A stretch of 15,318 nt of DNA, taken from contig CAJLYG010000059.1 in assembly GCA_905210845.1 (NCBI GenBank), forward strand, positions 1 to 15,318, in the 5' to 3' direction. The translations under genes and the position numbers were made by a program. The notes beneath the pieces were generated by a model. That model had not been told where the DNA came from. It saw only the letters and a list, made by a program, of their open reading frames with translations, and searched no databases. Within the stretch, counting starts at the first letter, position 1. Each line of letters begins with the position of its first letter. Of this stretch, positions 7,174 through 15,008 are shown piece after piece. This DNA is from an uncultured Prevotella sp. Lineage in GTDB: Bacteria > Bacteroidota > Bacteroidia > Bacteroidales > Bacteroidaceae.

Positions 7174-7893
7174 TCATGATGCAGAGTCTGCTTTCATCTC
7201 CATCAGCAATCGCTTCTGATGGTCGGTAAGATGAGTAGGCAGTTTCACAACATAGGTAATGATGAGATCGCCAAAGGTTCCATCCCCACGGTCATACCCC
7301 TTGCCACGCAGACGTACCTTCGTCCCATTTTGCGTCTCCGGTTTAATCTTCAATTTCAATTTCTGACCATTACTCAGTTGAATGATAATGTCGCCACCCA
7401 ACAAAGCAGTATACAAGTCAATATTGACATTTGCATTCATCTCCCCACTATGGCGCATCGTGGAACGACGCCCTGACGTGCCTGAGGAATGAAAGCCAGA
7501 ACCAGAGCCAAACAGAGTCTCAAAGAAATCGGAGAAGCCACTACCGCCATTGCCGAAATGGCTAAAGTCGAATCCTTCAAAAGGCGACCCACCACCTGAG
7601 GAACTCCAATGATACGTAGCCCCTTCCGGTCCACCGGCACCGCCTCCTGCCTGTTCAAAGGCCTCAGCCTCCTTCCACTTCTCACCGTACTGATCATATT
7701 TCTTACGCTTCTCGGGGTCATTGATGACATCAAAAGCCTCATTCAGCGCTTGGAATTTTGCCTTTGCCTTAGGATCATCAGGATGAAGATCTGGATGGAA
7801 CTGCTTGGCACGCTTCAGATAAGCCTTCCGAACATCCTTCTGAGGGATATTTTTATCGACTCCTAAAATCTTGTAATAATCTATAAATGCCAT
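7174..7893 (-). CDS. Short DnaJ/CbpA-type J-domain co-chaperone
   Basis: A protein of 239 aa. The J domain occupies about residues 5-70, with DYYKILGVDK, the invariant HPD (33-35) that stimulates Hsp70 ATPase, and FDVINDPEKRKKYDQYGEKW. A Gly/Phe/Ser-rich linker follows (about 81-150). A single C-terminal substrate-binding domain (about 152-225) contains YTALLGGDIIIQL, KLKIKPETQNGTKVRLRGKG and GDLIITYVVKLP. CbpA normally has about 300 aa and two such domains. Here only the block resembling the second is present, and there is no zinc-finger domain, so it is a reduced type II J protein. The start at 7893 is supported by an excellent GGAGG (7901-7905 on the plus strand as CCTCC), 7 nt before ATG; the longer frame to 7968 adds a non-homologous tail. 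No adjacent cbpM is seen. It is divergent from the 5'-nucleotidase gene. Confidence 0.9.
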   Translation of the reverse strand: MAFIDYYKILGVDKNIPQKDVRKAYLKRAKQFHPDLHPDDPKAKAKFQALNEAFDVINDPEKRKKYDQYGEKWKEAEAFEQAGGGAGGPEGATYHWSSSGGGSPFEGFDFSHFGNGGSGFSDFFETLFGSGSGFHSSGTSGRRSTMRHSGEMNANVNIDLYTALLGGDIIIQLSNGQKLKLKIKPETQNGTKVRLRGKGYDRGDGTFGDLIITYVVKLPTHLTDHQKRLLMEMKADSAS

Positions 7894-7954
7894 ATTTTTA
7901 CCTCCTATTTTAAGAAAAGAGCAAGCAAAAAGTATGCCGGACAACATTTTTTTG

Positions 7955-7962
7955 TACCTTTG
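7955..7962 (+). promoter_or_regulatory. -7 box of the 5'-nucleotidase-nudC pair
   Basis: TACCTTTG fits TAnnTTTG exactly and is followed by CA, as at the window's other promoters. It lies 18 nt before the ATG at 7981. No clear TTTG stands 19-21 nt upstream. On the opposite strand, TACTTTTTG (7926-7934 reversed) is a one-base-longer variant that could serve the divergent J-protein gene. Confidence 0.65.
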
Positions 7963-7980
7963 CATCAAATTATTATAAAG

Positions 7981-9732
7981 ATGAAAAGACTCATAGTTGC
8001 GCTCCTCTCGGCGCTCTGTTTGAATATTCCTGCAATGGCAAAGACAAAGACGGTTACACTGAGATTAGTAGAGACCAGTGATGTCCATGGTAGTTTCTTC
8101 CCTTACGACTTCATCAACCGAAAGCCCAAGAAAGGGAGCTTAGCAAGAGTGGTCACCTATGTTAAAGGTCTCCGCCAAACGTATGGCAAGAACCTGATCT
8201 TGGTAGACAATGGAGATATCCTCCAAGGACAGCCCGTTTGCTATTACTACAATTACGTGAAAACCGACCAACCCAATATTGCTGCATCCATTATCAATTA
8301 CATGCAATATGACGCGGAGGCTGTGGGCAACCATGATATTGAAACCGGGCATCCCGTATATGACAAATGGTTCAAGGAGGTGAAATGCCCCATGGTAGGT
8401 GCCAATATCGTGGATGTCGAGACAGGTCAGCCCTATGTCAAGCCTTATACCCTTCTCAGGAGGGATGGAGTGAAGATAGCTATCTTGGGAATGATCACGC
8501 CTGCTATTCCCAACTGGCTCAATGAAAGTCTATGGAAAGGGCTCCGGTTTGACGATATCGTTAAATCCGCGTCCTATTGGGTCCATTATCTTCAGGAAAA
8601 CGAGCATCCAGATGTGATCGTCGGACTATTCCATTCTGGGAAGGAAGGAGGCATCAAGACTGAAGGGTATGAGGAAAACGAGTCGATGGACGTTGCCAAA
8701 GAGGTACCTGGCTTTGATCTTATTTTCTATGGGCACGACCATACCTGCCATCAGGATGTCATCAAGAACAAATGGGGGAAGGATGTCGTATGTCTCGACC
8801 CAGCCAACAATGCCTATCATGTGAGCGATGCTACCATCACGCTTCAACTTCAAGACGGGAAGGTGACTCACAAAGATGTCAAGGGAACGATCGTTGATGT
8901 CACAGGGCTGGAGGTTGACAAGGATTTTATCCAGCATTTCCAACCCAATATCGATAGTGTAAATGCCTTCGTAAACCGTAAGATTGGAACTTTCGAGCAT
9001 ACGATTACTACCCGGGATTGTTTCTTCGGAAGTTCAGCCTTTACCGACTTCATCCATAACATGCAGTTGAAACTCACGGGGGCTGACATTTCCTTTAATG
9101 CCCCATTATCCTTCGATGCAAGTATCCAGCAAGGGGACGTGCACGTAAGCGACCTCTTCAACTTATATAAATATGAGAACCAAGTATACATGCTTCGCAT
9201 GACAGGCAAGGAAATCCGCCAATACTTGGAAATGAGCTATGACCTGTGGGTAAACACGATGAAGAGTCCTAACGACCATATCATGCTCCTAAACGAGGAA
9301 GCGAAAGGAGACATGCAACGATATGGCTTTAAAAACCTTACGTTCAATTTCGACAGTGCTGCAGGCATTGATTATACAGTGGATGTCACGAAACCAAATG
9401 GCCAGAAAGTCAAAATTCTGAAAATGAGCAACGGAAAGCCATTTGACGAAGAGGCATGGTATCTGGTAGCCATGAATAGTTATCGTGGCAATGGCGGAGG
9501 TGAATTACTGACGAAAGGAGCTGGGATCCCCCATGATGAGATTCTGAAACGTATCGTTTTCGAAAGCAAGCATGACCAGCGTTACTATCTCATGGAAGAA
9601 ATAGAAAAAGCCGGAACCATCAACCCACAACCCAATAACAACTGGAGATTTGTACCAGACGAATGGGCACGTCCTGCAATTGCGCGGGACAGAGCCTTGA
9701 TCTTTAGTCAGAAATCTATCATGGAGAAATAA
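7981..9732 (+). CDS. Secreted bifunctional metallophosphatase/5'-nucleotidase
   Basis: A protein of 583 aa with a signal peptide (MKRLIVALLSALCLNIPAMA, then K21). It hydrolyses nucleotides or related phosphoesters outside the cytoplasm. The calcineurin-like metal-binding motifs are all present: SDVHG (Asp34, His36), VDNGD (75-79), VGNHD (115-119), LFHSG (about 216-220) and GHDHT (251-255). The second half is the 5'-nucleotidase C-terminal substrate-binding domain, with SFDASIQQGDVHVSDLFNLY and VYMLRMTGKEIRQYLEMSYD, ending in AMNSYRGNGGGELLTKGAG. The start at ATG 7981 gives a proper signal peptide; an upstream TTG in the promoter's TTTG is rejected. nudC follows 5 bp later, so the two are probably co-transcribed. 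UshA/CpdB-like activity is possible; the exact substrate cannot be read from sequence. Confidence 0.92.
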   Translation: MKRLIVALLSALCLNIPAMAKTKTVTLRLVETSDVHGSFFPYDFINRKPKKGSLARVVTYVKGLRQTYGKNLILVDNGDILQGQPVCYYYNYVKTDQPNIAASIINYMQYDAEAVGNHDIETGHPVYDKWFKEVKCPMVGANIVDVETGQPYVKPYTLLRRDGVKIAILGMITPAIPNWLNESLWKGLRFDDIVKSASYWVHYLQENEHPDVIVGLFHSGKEGGIKTEGYEENESMDVAKEVPGFDLIFYGHDHTCHQDVIKNKWGKDVVCLDPANNAYHVSDATITLQLQDGKVTHKDVKGTIVDVTGLEVDKDFIQHFQPNIDSVNAFVNRKIGTFEHTITTRDCFFGSSAFTDFIHNMQLKLTGADISFNAPLSFDASIQQGDVHVSDLFNLYKYENQVYMLRMTGKEIRQYLEMSYDLWVNTMKSPNDHIMLLNEEAKGDMQRYGFKNLTFNFDSAAGIDYTVDVTKPNGQKVKILKMSNGKPFDEEAWYLVAMNSYRGNGGGELLTKGAGIPHDEILKRIVFESKHDQRYYLMEEIEKAGTINPQPNNNWRFVPDEWARPAIARDRALIFSQKSIMEK

Positions 9733-9737
9733 AAGCA

Positions 9738-10547
9738 ATGGAAAAGAAATATTGGTTTGTATTCTGCAAAGGTGACGTGATGATAGAAAAGGTTGCCAAC
9801 GGTGGTGGCTATACCATCCCTTTTAGTGAAGAACCGCCCGTAGAAACAAAGCCTTGGACCAACTTCCACCGAATCACTCCTTTCGAGGATGGGACGGAAG
9901 TCATGACATTCAACATAGACCAGCCTGTCACTGACATCCCACAATATGAGATGTGTGGATTGCGCTCCTCTTATTACAAGTTACCTCTTGAGCTCTACTT
10001 AAAAGCAGGCAAATGTCAGGAGATCCTCTATTGGGACCACAACACCAAATACTGCGGGGTTTGTGGAGCTCCCATGAAGATGAACACGGATATCTCCAAG
10101 AAATGCCCAAACTGCGGAAAGGAAATCTTCCCTTCTCTTGCAACAGCCGTGATCGTACTGATCCAGAGAGGGGACGAGGTGCTCTTGGTTCATGCGAAAA
10201 ACTTCCGAAGCAATTTCTACGGACTCGTTGCTGGATTTGTAGAGACAGGAGAAACCCTGGAAGAAGCAGTCTATCGTGAAGTCCGTGAGGAAACGGGACT
10301 GACAATTACCAATCTTAAATACTTCGGAAGTCAGCCATGGCCTTATCCAAGTGGACTGATGGTGGGGTTCTTCGCTGATTATGTAAGTGGGGAAATCACG
10401 ATCCAGCAAAGCGAACTGCGAGATGGAGGATGGTATCATCGTCAACATTTGCCAACCATCCCCGAAAAACTCAGCATCGCCCGGAAACTGATTGATGCTT
10501 GGCTCAACTCCTTTGAAGAGAAAGACCGTAAGAAAGCAGGACAATAA
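9738..10547 (+). CDS. nudC: NAD+ diphosphatase (Nudix hydrolase)
   Basis: A cytoplasmic enzyme splitting NAD(H) into NMN(H) and AMP; NudC family members also remove NAD caps from RNA. The 269 aa are typical of the family. The order is an N-terminal NudC domain (about 1-95), a zinc ribbon with Cys106, Cys109, Cys123 and Cys126 (CGVCG and CPNCG), then the Nudix domain. The Nudix box runs from Gly166 to Leu188 (GFVETGETLEEAVYREV, then REETGL), with all catalytic Glu residues present. Behind it is SQPWPYPSGLM (198-208), the SQPWPFPxS-type signature that marks NADH-specific Nudix enzymes. It starts 5 bp after the 5'-nucleotidase stop and so likely shares its promoter. The next gene is convergent with a 4-bp gap and no terminator hairpin between. 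Confidence 0.93.
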   Translation: MEKKYWFVFCKGDVMIEKVANGGGYTIPFSEEPPVETKPWTNFHRITPFEDGTEVMTFNIDQPVTDIPQYEMCGLRSSYYKLPLELYLKAGKCQEILYWDHNTKYCGVCGAPMKMNTDISKKCPNCGKEIFPSLATAVIVLIQRGDEVLLVHAKNFRSNFYGLVAGFVETGETLEEAVYREVREETGLTITNLKYFGSQPWPYPSGLMVGFFADYVSGEITIQQSELRDGGWYHRQHLPTIPEKLSIARKLIDAWLNSFEEKDRKKAGQ

Positions 10548-10551
10548 TAGC

Positions 10552-11211
10552 TTAGTCCTTATAATCCACTTTCACGACAACGACACGAATGTGTTGGTCA
10601 CTTGTCTTCGGGGAGTTGACCTTGGCCATATGCCAGTCACCGGGGAAGAAGATAAAGAAATGCTTGGGATCACTATCCAAGAACTTTGTCCTTTTGACAT
10701 CATAGTCATAATGGATAGCATCTGGCTTGTAACTACAATTCGGCTTACTCGTCAGATGGTCTAAAATGCCAAAGCGTTCCACACCCTTCACAACATATTG
10801 AAAGTCGATATGATGATAATGGCTCTCACTGCCCCGTTTCTCTAAAGGTCCATTCACATCATCCTCCACACTCGCCACCAAAGAAGACCCCTCGATAGGG
10901 TGCCTCCCTTTGGACAAAGCCAACAAGTCGGTTCGAGCCAGCCATTGGAACAACACTTTCCATTGCCCTGGGTTCTTCTGATATTGCAAATAGAACTCTG
11001 TCGCATTTACGCTGGGATCAGGATCTGCTCCTTGGAATCCATTACGCCACTCCCCACCTTTGAGCCATTTCTTGGCTTTCTTATTCAAAGTTCGATCATG
11101 ATAGACACGCGTATAGTAACCTTTTGCGCTCGGAACTTCACCCCGCTGTCCTTGGACAGGAACCACCAATGCAAGCAAAAGCAAAATAAAGAGGATAACC
11201 AGTTTTTTCAT
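10552..11211 (-). CDS. Secreted YhcH/YjgK/YiaL (TabA)-family protein
   Basis: A protein of 219 aa with a signal peptide (MKKLVILFILLLLALVVPVQ, cleavage near VQG-Q). The cupin-like DUF386 fold is indicated by SHYHHIDFQYVVKGVE (130-145, with His131, His133 and His134 as likely metal ligands), FFIFFPGDWHMAKV (185-198, His194) and the terminal VVVVKVDY. Relatives such as E. coli TabA/YhcH and EbgC are usually about 150 aa and cytoplasmic. Here about 65 extra N-terminal residues and a secretion signal are present, implying a periplasmic role, perhaps on a sugar or sialic-acid-like ligand. The start at 11211 is chosen for the signal peptide; the frame continues upstream through the tRNA genes, but that stretch is a translation of tRNA. 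It lies 20 nt after the tRNA-Gly CCA end, so it is probably co-transcribed with the tRNAs. Confidence 0.87.
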   Translation of the reverse strand: MKKLVILFILLLLALVVPVQGQRGEVPSAKGYYTRVYHDRTLNKKAKKWLKGGEWRNGFQGADPDPSVNATEFYLQYQKNPGQWKVLFQWLARTDLLALSKGRHPIEGSSLVASVEDDVNGPLEKRGSESHYHHIDFQYVVKGVERFGILDHLTSKPNCSYKPDAIHYDYDVKRTKFLDSDPKHFFIFFPGDWHMAKVNSPKTSDQHIRVVVVKVDYKD

Positions 11212-11231
11212 GATTTGTTCTAAGTTAGATC

Positions 11232-11307
11232 TGGAGCGGTAAACGGGACTCGGACCCGCGACCTTCGGCTTGGGAAGCCAACGCTCTACCAACTGAGCTA
11301 TTACCGC
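11232..11307 (-). tRNA. tRNA-Gly, anticodon CCC, CCA encoded
   Basis: The minus strand folds as a complete cloverleaf. The acceptor GCGGTAA/TTACCGC has seven pairs, the D arm is GCTC/GAGC with GG in the loop, and the anticodon stem TTGGC/GCCGA has the loop TTCCCAA, which places CCC at 34-36. The T stem is GCGGG/CCCGT (one G-U), with discriminator T and encoded CCA (11232-11234). The T loop reads TCCGAGT instead of TTCGAGT, so position 55 is C rather than the almost invariant U (pseudouridine). Confidence 0.93.
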
Positions 11308-11328
11308 AATCACTGTTTTAGGAAAATA

Positions 11329-11404
11329 TGGAGCCGATACTCGGACTCGAACCGAGGACCTATTCATTACGAATGAATTGCTCTACCAACTGAGCCATAT
11401 CGGC
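11329..11404 (-). tRNA. tRNA-Thr, anticodon CGT, CCA encoded
   Basis: The minus strand gives a perfect cloverleaf: acceptor GCCGATA/TATCGGC, D arm GCTC/GAGC, anticodon stem ATTCA/TGAAT with loop TTCGTAA (anticodon CGT), T stem CTCGG/CCGAG with the normal loop TTCGAGT, discriminator T, and encoded CCA (11329-11331). It is the first gene of a tRNA pair; tRNA-Gly follows after 21 nt. Confidence 0.96.
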
Positions 11405-11427
11405 ACATACTTGTGCGAATGCGGATG

Positions 11428-11459
11428 CAAAGGTAATCGTTTTTTTTAGAAGCACCAAA
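11428..11459 (-). promoter_or_regulatory. Promoter of the tRNA-Thr/tRNA-Gly/YhcH-like transcript
   Basis: Read on the minus strand, TTTG (plus 11456-11459), a 20-nt spacer and TACCTTTG (plus 11428-11435) form a full Bacteroidetes promoter. It ends 23 nt before the tRNA-Thr 5' end. Confidence 0.85.
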
Positions 11460-11496
11460 TATTTAACGTCATTTTTTCTAAATAACAACATAAACT

Positions 11497-11528
11497 TTTG
11501 ATGTTATCATAATTTTTCCTTACTTTTG
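11497..11528 (+). promoter_or_regulatory. Promoter of the UDP-uronate synthesis genes
   Basis: TTTG (11497-11500), a 20-nt spacer and TACTTTTG (11521-11528) match the Bacteroidetes -33/-7 promoter. It is back to back with the tRNA promoter, the two -33 boxes being 37 bp apart. AACAT (11487-11491) and ATGTT (11501-11505) flank the -33 box symmetrically and might be a regulator site, though 5-bp arms are short. The predicted leader before ATG 11563 is about 30 nt. Confidence 0.85.
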
Positions 11529-11562
11529 CAGGCGATTGAGGTTAAGAACGGCCCATAAGAAA

Positions 11563-12543
11563 ATGAAGATACTTATTACAGGAGCAGCAGGTTTCATTGG
11601 CTCAAAATTAGCATACGAGCTCACCAAGCGGGGAGACGAGGTTGTCGGGATTGATAATCTCAATGATTATTATGACGTCCGTCTGAAAGAGGCGAGACTG
11701 AAATTCTTTGGTAATGGTTGGCGCTTTATTCGCATGGATATCGCAGATAAGGAAGCTATCGACCGCCTTTTCGACGAAGAACGATTCGATCAGGTCATGA
11801 ACTTGGCCGCACAAGCAGGCGTACGCTATTCCATTGTCAATCCTTATGCTTACTTAGAGAGTAACATACATGGATTCCTCAATATTTTGGAAGCATGCCG
11901 CCATCATCAGGTGGGATACCTTGTGTATGCCTCCTCCAGCAGTGTCTATGGAATGAACACCAAAGTGCCATTCAGCGAGGACGACATTGTGACCAGTCCT
12001 GTGAGCCTCTATGCAGCCAGCAAGAAAAGTGACGAGCTGATGGCGCATGCCTATTCCAAGCTCTACGGCTTCGCCACCACTGGTTTGAGATATTTCACGG
12101 TCTATGGTCCTTGGGGGCGTCCCGACATGGCACCGTTCAAGTTTACCAAACTCATTCTTGACGGTCAGCCCATCCAAGTGTTCAACCATGGCAACCTGAG
12201 TCGCGACTTCACCTACATTGATGACATTGTAGAGGGCACAGTCAAAGTGATAGACAAGCAGCCCGTGGCAAGTGAATGCCCCCATCAAGTTCCTGCCCAA
12301 ATCTATAATATAGGTTGCTCCCACCCGATTCCCTTGATGGATTTCATACACGAAATAGAATGTGCTTGCGGCAAAGAGGCTAAAAAGGAATTCATGCCTA
12401 TGCAGCAAGGGGATGTCTATCAGACCTATGCAGACACTTCGAAAATGGAGAAGGCATTTGGGTATAGACCACAGATAGAACTACATGAAGGGATCCAAAG
12501 ACTTGTGGAATGGTACATGAGTCCTCTGAACCCTCTCTCATAA
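11563..12543 (+). CDS. NAD-dependent epimerase, probably UDP-glucuronate 4-epimerase
   Basis: A cytoplasmic protein of 326 aa in the extended short-chain dehydrogenase family. Features seen: NAD-binding GAAGFIG (7-13), Asp31 after the second strand, YASSSSVYG (122-130), the catalytic YAASK (Tyr150, Lys154), and [20 protein letters not shown] (176-195), a pattern typical of UDP-glucuronate/galacturonate 4-epimerases. The expected reaction is UDP-glucuronate to UDP-galacturonate. The UDP-glucose 6-dehydrogenase 25 bp downstream would supply the substrate, which strengthens the call. Alternatives are UDP-glucose 4-epimerase or another UDP-sugar epimerase. The start at ATG 11563 puts the Rossmann glycines at the normal distance from the N-terminus; a TTG start at 11536 would add nine unlikely residues. 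Confidence 0.88.
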   Translation: MKILITGAAGFIGSKLAYELTKRGDEVVGIDNLNDYYDVRLKEARLKFFGNGWRFIRMDIADKEAIDRLFDEERFDQVMNLAAQAGVRYSIVNPYAYLESNIHGFLNILEACRHHQVGYLVYASSSSVYGMNTKVPFSEDDIVTSPVSLYAASKKSDELMAHAYSKLYGFATTGLRYFTVYGPWGRPDMAPFKFTKLILDGQPIQVFNHGNLSRDFTYIDDIVEGTVKVIDKQPVASECPHQVPAQIYNIGCSHPIPLMDFIHEIECACGKEAKKEFMPMQQGDVYQTYADTSKMEKAFGYRPQIELHEGIQRLVEWYMSPLNPLS

Positions 12544-12568
12544 AGACAAACATATAAAAGGTATAGAT

Positions 12569-13816
12569 ATGATAAATCATGATATAAAAATAGCAGTAGC
12601 AGGAACAGGCTACGTAGGATTAAGCATTGCCACTCTGCTCAGCCAACATCATCAGGTAAAAGCCGTTGATGTGATCCCTGAAAAAGTAGATATGATCAAT
12701 CACCGTCAATCTCCGATCCAAGATGAATACATTGAGAAATATCTGTCAGAGAAAGACCTCTGCCTCGAAGCAACTCTCGATGGCGCCTCTGCCTATCAGG
12801 ATGCTGACTTTGTCGTCATAGCCACACCCACCAACTATGACCCTGTCAAGAACTACTTTGATACCAGCCATGTAGAAGAGGTGATTGAACTGGTAAAGAA
12901 GGTCAACCCTAACGCCATCATGGTTATCAAGTCGACGATACCCGTAGGATACACCGCAAGTATCCGCAAGAAATACCAATGTGACAACATCATCTTTGCG
13001 CCGGAATTCTTACGCGAAAGCAAAGCCCTTTACGACAACCTTTATCCAAGTCGCATCATCGTGGGTCGACCAGAGGGAGACAAGCGCTTAGACCAGGCAG
13101 CCCATACCTTTGCCGCACTTCTCCAAGAGGGTGCCGTGAAAAAAGACATACCGACACTATTCATGGGACTCACAGAGGCAGAGGCAGTCAAGCTTTTTGC
13201 CAACACTTATTTAGCACTTCGTGTCAGCTATTTCAACGAGCTGGATACCTATGCAGAGATGAAAGGCCTCAACACCAAAGACATTATTGATGGTGTGGGA
13301 TTAGATCCGCGCATCGGCACCTTCTACAATAATCCGTCCTTTGGATACGGAGGATATTGCCTGCCAAAAGATACGAAGCAATTGCTGGCCAATTATGCAG
13401 ACGTACCCGAAAACCTGATCCAAGCCATTGTAGAAAGCAACCGCACCAGAAAGGATTTCATTGCGAACCGAGTATTGGAGAAAGCGGGATACTATACTGC
13501 CAATGGCAGGTGGAATGAGAAGATGGAACATCCATGCATCGTGGGCGTGTACAGGCTGACGATGAAAAGCAACTCCGATAACTTCAGGCAAAGTAGCATA
13601 CAAGGTGTCATGAAAAGGATCAAGGCAAAAGGTGCTACCGTCATTGTCTATGAGCCTACCCTAAAAGACGGGGACACATTCTTTGGCAGTAAGGTCGTTA
13701 ACGATCTCGAGACTTTCAAGAAACAATGTCATGCCATCATCGCCAACCGGTATGATCCATGCCTTGATGATGTCAAGGAGAAGGTCTATACGCGTGATAT
13801 CTTCAGAAGAGACTAA
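12569..13816 (+). CDS. ugd: UDP-glucose 6-dehydrogenase
   Basis: Oxidises UDP-glucose to UDP-glucuronate with two NAD+ in the cytoplasm. The 415 aa are normal for the Ugd/HasB type. The NAD-binding GTGYVGL (12-18), IATPTNYD (84-91), IKSTIPVGY (120-128), FAPEFLRES (143-151) and [18 protein letters not shown] are present; the last carries the catalytic Cys264. The C-terminal UDP-binding part includes [19 protein letters not shown]. The [12 protein letters not shown] version matches the E. coli Ugd/streptococcal HasB branch rather than the GGSCFPKD branch. It follows the epimerase by 25 bp, so both genes together make UDP-glucuronate and UDP-galacturonate, precursors for capsule, exopolysaccharide or LPS. 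Confidence 0.95.
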   Translation: MINHDIKIAVAGTGYVGLSIATLLSQHHQVKAVDVIPEKVDMINHRQSPIQDEYIEKYLSEKDLCLEATLDGASAYQDADFVVIATPTNYDPVKNYFDTSHVEEVIELVKKVNPNAIMVIKSTIPVGYTASIRKKYQCDNIIFAPEFLRESKALYDNLYPSRIIVGRPEGDKRLDQAAHTFAALLQEGAVKKDIPTLFMGLTEAEAVKLFANTYLALRVSYFNELDTYAEMKGLNTKDIIDGVGLDPRIGTFYNNPSFGYGGYCLPKDTKQLLANYADVPENLIQAIVESNRTRKDFIANRVLEKAGYYTANGRWNEKMEHPCIVGVYRLTMKSNSDNFRQSSIQGVMKRIKAKGATVIVYEPTLKDGDTFFGSKVVNDLETFKKQCHAIIANRYDPCLDDVKEKVYTRDIFRRD

Positions 13817-13859
13817 TGGACATAGAGACAGTCACAACTCAAAATGTTAATCCCGACAC

Positions 13860-14726
13860 ATGAAAATACTCCAGAACTTACCCTTGGAGACTGTTTTCTC
13901 TGCCATCCAGGCTGAAAATGGTGATTATGACTTGATCTATTCCGATCAGGTCACATTACAGCCGCTCGACAAGCCCGCCCTCTTGCATCATTCCCTTATC
14001 ATACATTGTGACAAAGGATATCTGAAAGGCACCTATCATAAGCAGGAGATCACGTTCAAGAAGAATGAATTTGCCTTCTTGCCATACGGAGAACAGATTG
14101 GCATCCATCAAATCTCAGACGATTTCTCCTATCAGGCAATATGCCTCACGCCAGAATTCATCAAGAAGATCGGAACGAAAATACCCAATCATTTCCGCTT
14201 CCATATCTCAAAGAATCCTATTTACAGGACTTTGCCCCAAGAAGAGGAGATCCTTGTCAAGGTCATCCGATTGTTTAAGGATGTGATTGCCTACCAAGAA
14301 AACTGTAAGGCAGATTTGGTGACAGGCTATCTTACAATGCTGTTCACCATGTTCGTGAACATGCACTTTTTCAAGGAAGAAAAAATTGACATGCGCACTC
14401 GACCACAACATATCTATGAGGCATTCATTGAAGAGGTAAAAAGGCATCATCGCCAAGAGCATAACCTGTCCTTCTATGCGGATCGGTTGTGCATTACGAA
14501 CGGGTATCTTGTCCGCGTGGCACGAAGTGTAGGACACACCACAGGTATCTCCGTTATTCGCTCTTTTCTAATCGACGACGCAAAGAGTCTATTGGAAGAC
14601 AAAAAAGATATTACCATCGAGAATATCAGCAAGACATTAGGATTTCGTTCTCCAACCTATTTCTCAAGGTTTTTCAAAAAAGCCACAGGAATGACACCTG
14701 TTGAATTCAGGACCTCCTGTTCATGA
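13860..14726 (+). CDS. AraC-family transcriptional regulator
   Basis: A protein of 288 aa. The C-terminal ~100 residues form the double helix-turn-helix of the AraC/XylS family: LSFYADRLCITNGYLVRVAR is the first HTH, and ITIENISKTLGFRSPTYFSR followed by FFKKATGMTPVEFR is the second, with the classic family ending. The N-terminal part (about 25-115) looks like a cupin-type sensing domain, with the stretch LIIHCDKGYLKGTYHKQEIT and then FLPYGEQIG. The gap to ugd is 43 bp with no evident promoter or terminator, so it may be transcribed with the UDP-sugar genes, but regulation of those genes is not shown. The ligand is unknown. Confidence 0.9.
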   Translation: MKILQNLPLETVFSAIQAENGDYDLIYSDQVTLQPLDKPALLHHSLIIHCDKGYLKGTYHKQEITFKKNEFAFLPYGEQIGIHQISDDFSYQAICLTPEFIKKIGTKIPNHFRFHISKNPIYRTLPQEEEILVKVIRLFKDVIAYQENCKADLVTGYLTMLFTMFVNMHFFKEEKIDMRTRPQHIYEAFIEEVKRHHRQEHNLSFYADRLCITNGYLVRVARSVGHTTGISVIRSFLIDDAKSLLEDKKDITIENISKTLGFRSPTYFSRFFKKATGMTPVEFRTSCS

Positions 14727-15008
14727 AACAATCTTTTCCAATTCTGTAACAATAAGGGACAAAAATCAAGAAAGACTTGCATTTCCAAAGAAATTATTTT
14801 TTCTTTGCTAAAGAATTTGACGACATAAGCATAGAGATGACATGTTGATACGGGCGGATAACATCCATAAACGAAGTACGATGAGACGTTTCCACCCAAG
14901 AAAAAGAAACATTGGTCAAGAATAGGTGTAGCAATGCAAATGTCATAAAGACAAACGCATTGTCGTAGCATTTCCCTATTATTTTATTACTATTAATATA
15001 TTTTTTGC
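14727..15008. other. Intergenic stretch without a convincing gene
   Basis: No reading frame here has a recognisable start, length or protein character. A minus-strand frame from about 14971 runs into the antisense of the AraC gene and looks spurious. The sequence is moderately AT-rich and ends in a very AT-rich run (about 14978-15006). It contains only the weak hairpin at 14786-14807. Confidence 0.6.
14786..14807 (+). terminator. Possible weak terminator after the AraC-type gene
   Basis: CAAAGAAA (14786-14793) pairs with TTTCTTTG (14800-14807) around a 6-nt loop, 60 nt after the AraC stop codon. The stem is AT-rich and no T-run follows it directly, so termination here is uncertain. Confidence 0.3.

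Noticed and set aside
7894..7968. 25-residue N-terminal extension of the J protein
   Set aside because: J domains begin close to the N-terminus, and a GGAGG lies 7 nt before the ATG at 7893; the extension also overlaps the divergent promoter.
11212..11367. N-terminal extension of the YhcH-like frame, or a separate small protein, read through the tRNA region
   Set aside because: The residues are a translation of tRNA-Gly and part of tRNA-Thr, a well-known artefact, and the signal peptide fixes the true start at 11211.
14657..14971. Minus-strand open frame overlapping the AraC gene end
   Set aside because: Cys/Phe-rich, no recognisable domain, no ribosome-binding site or promoter, and partly antisense to a firm gene.
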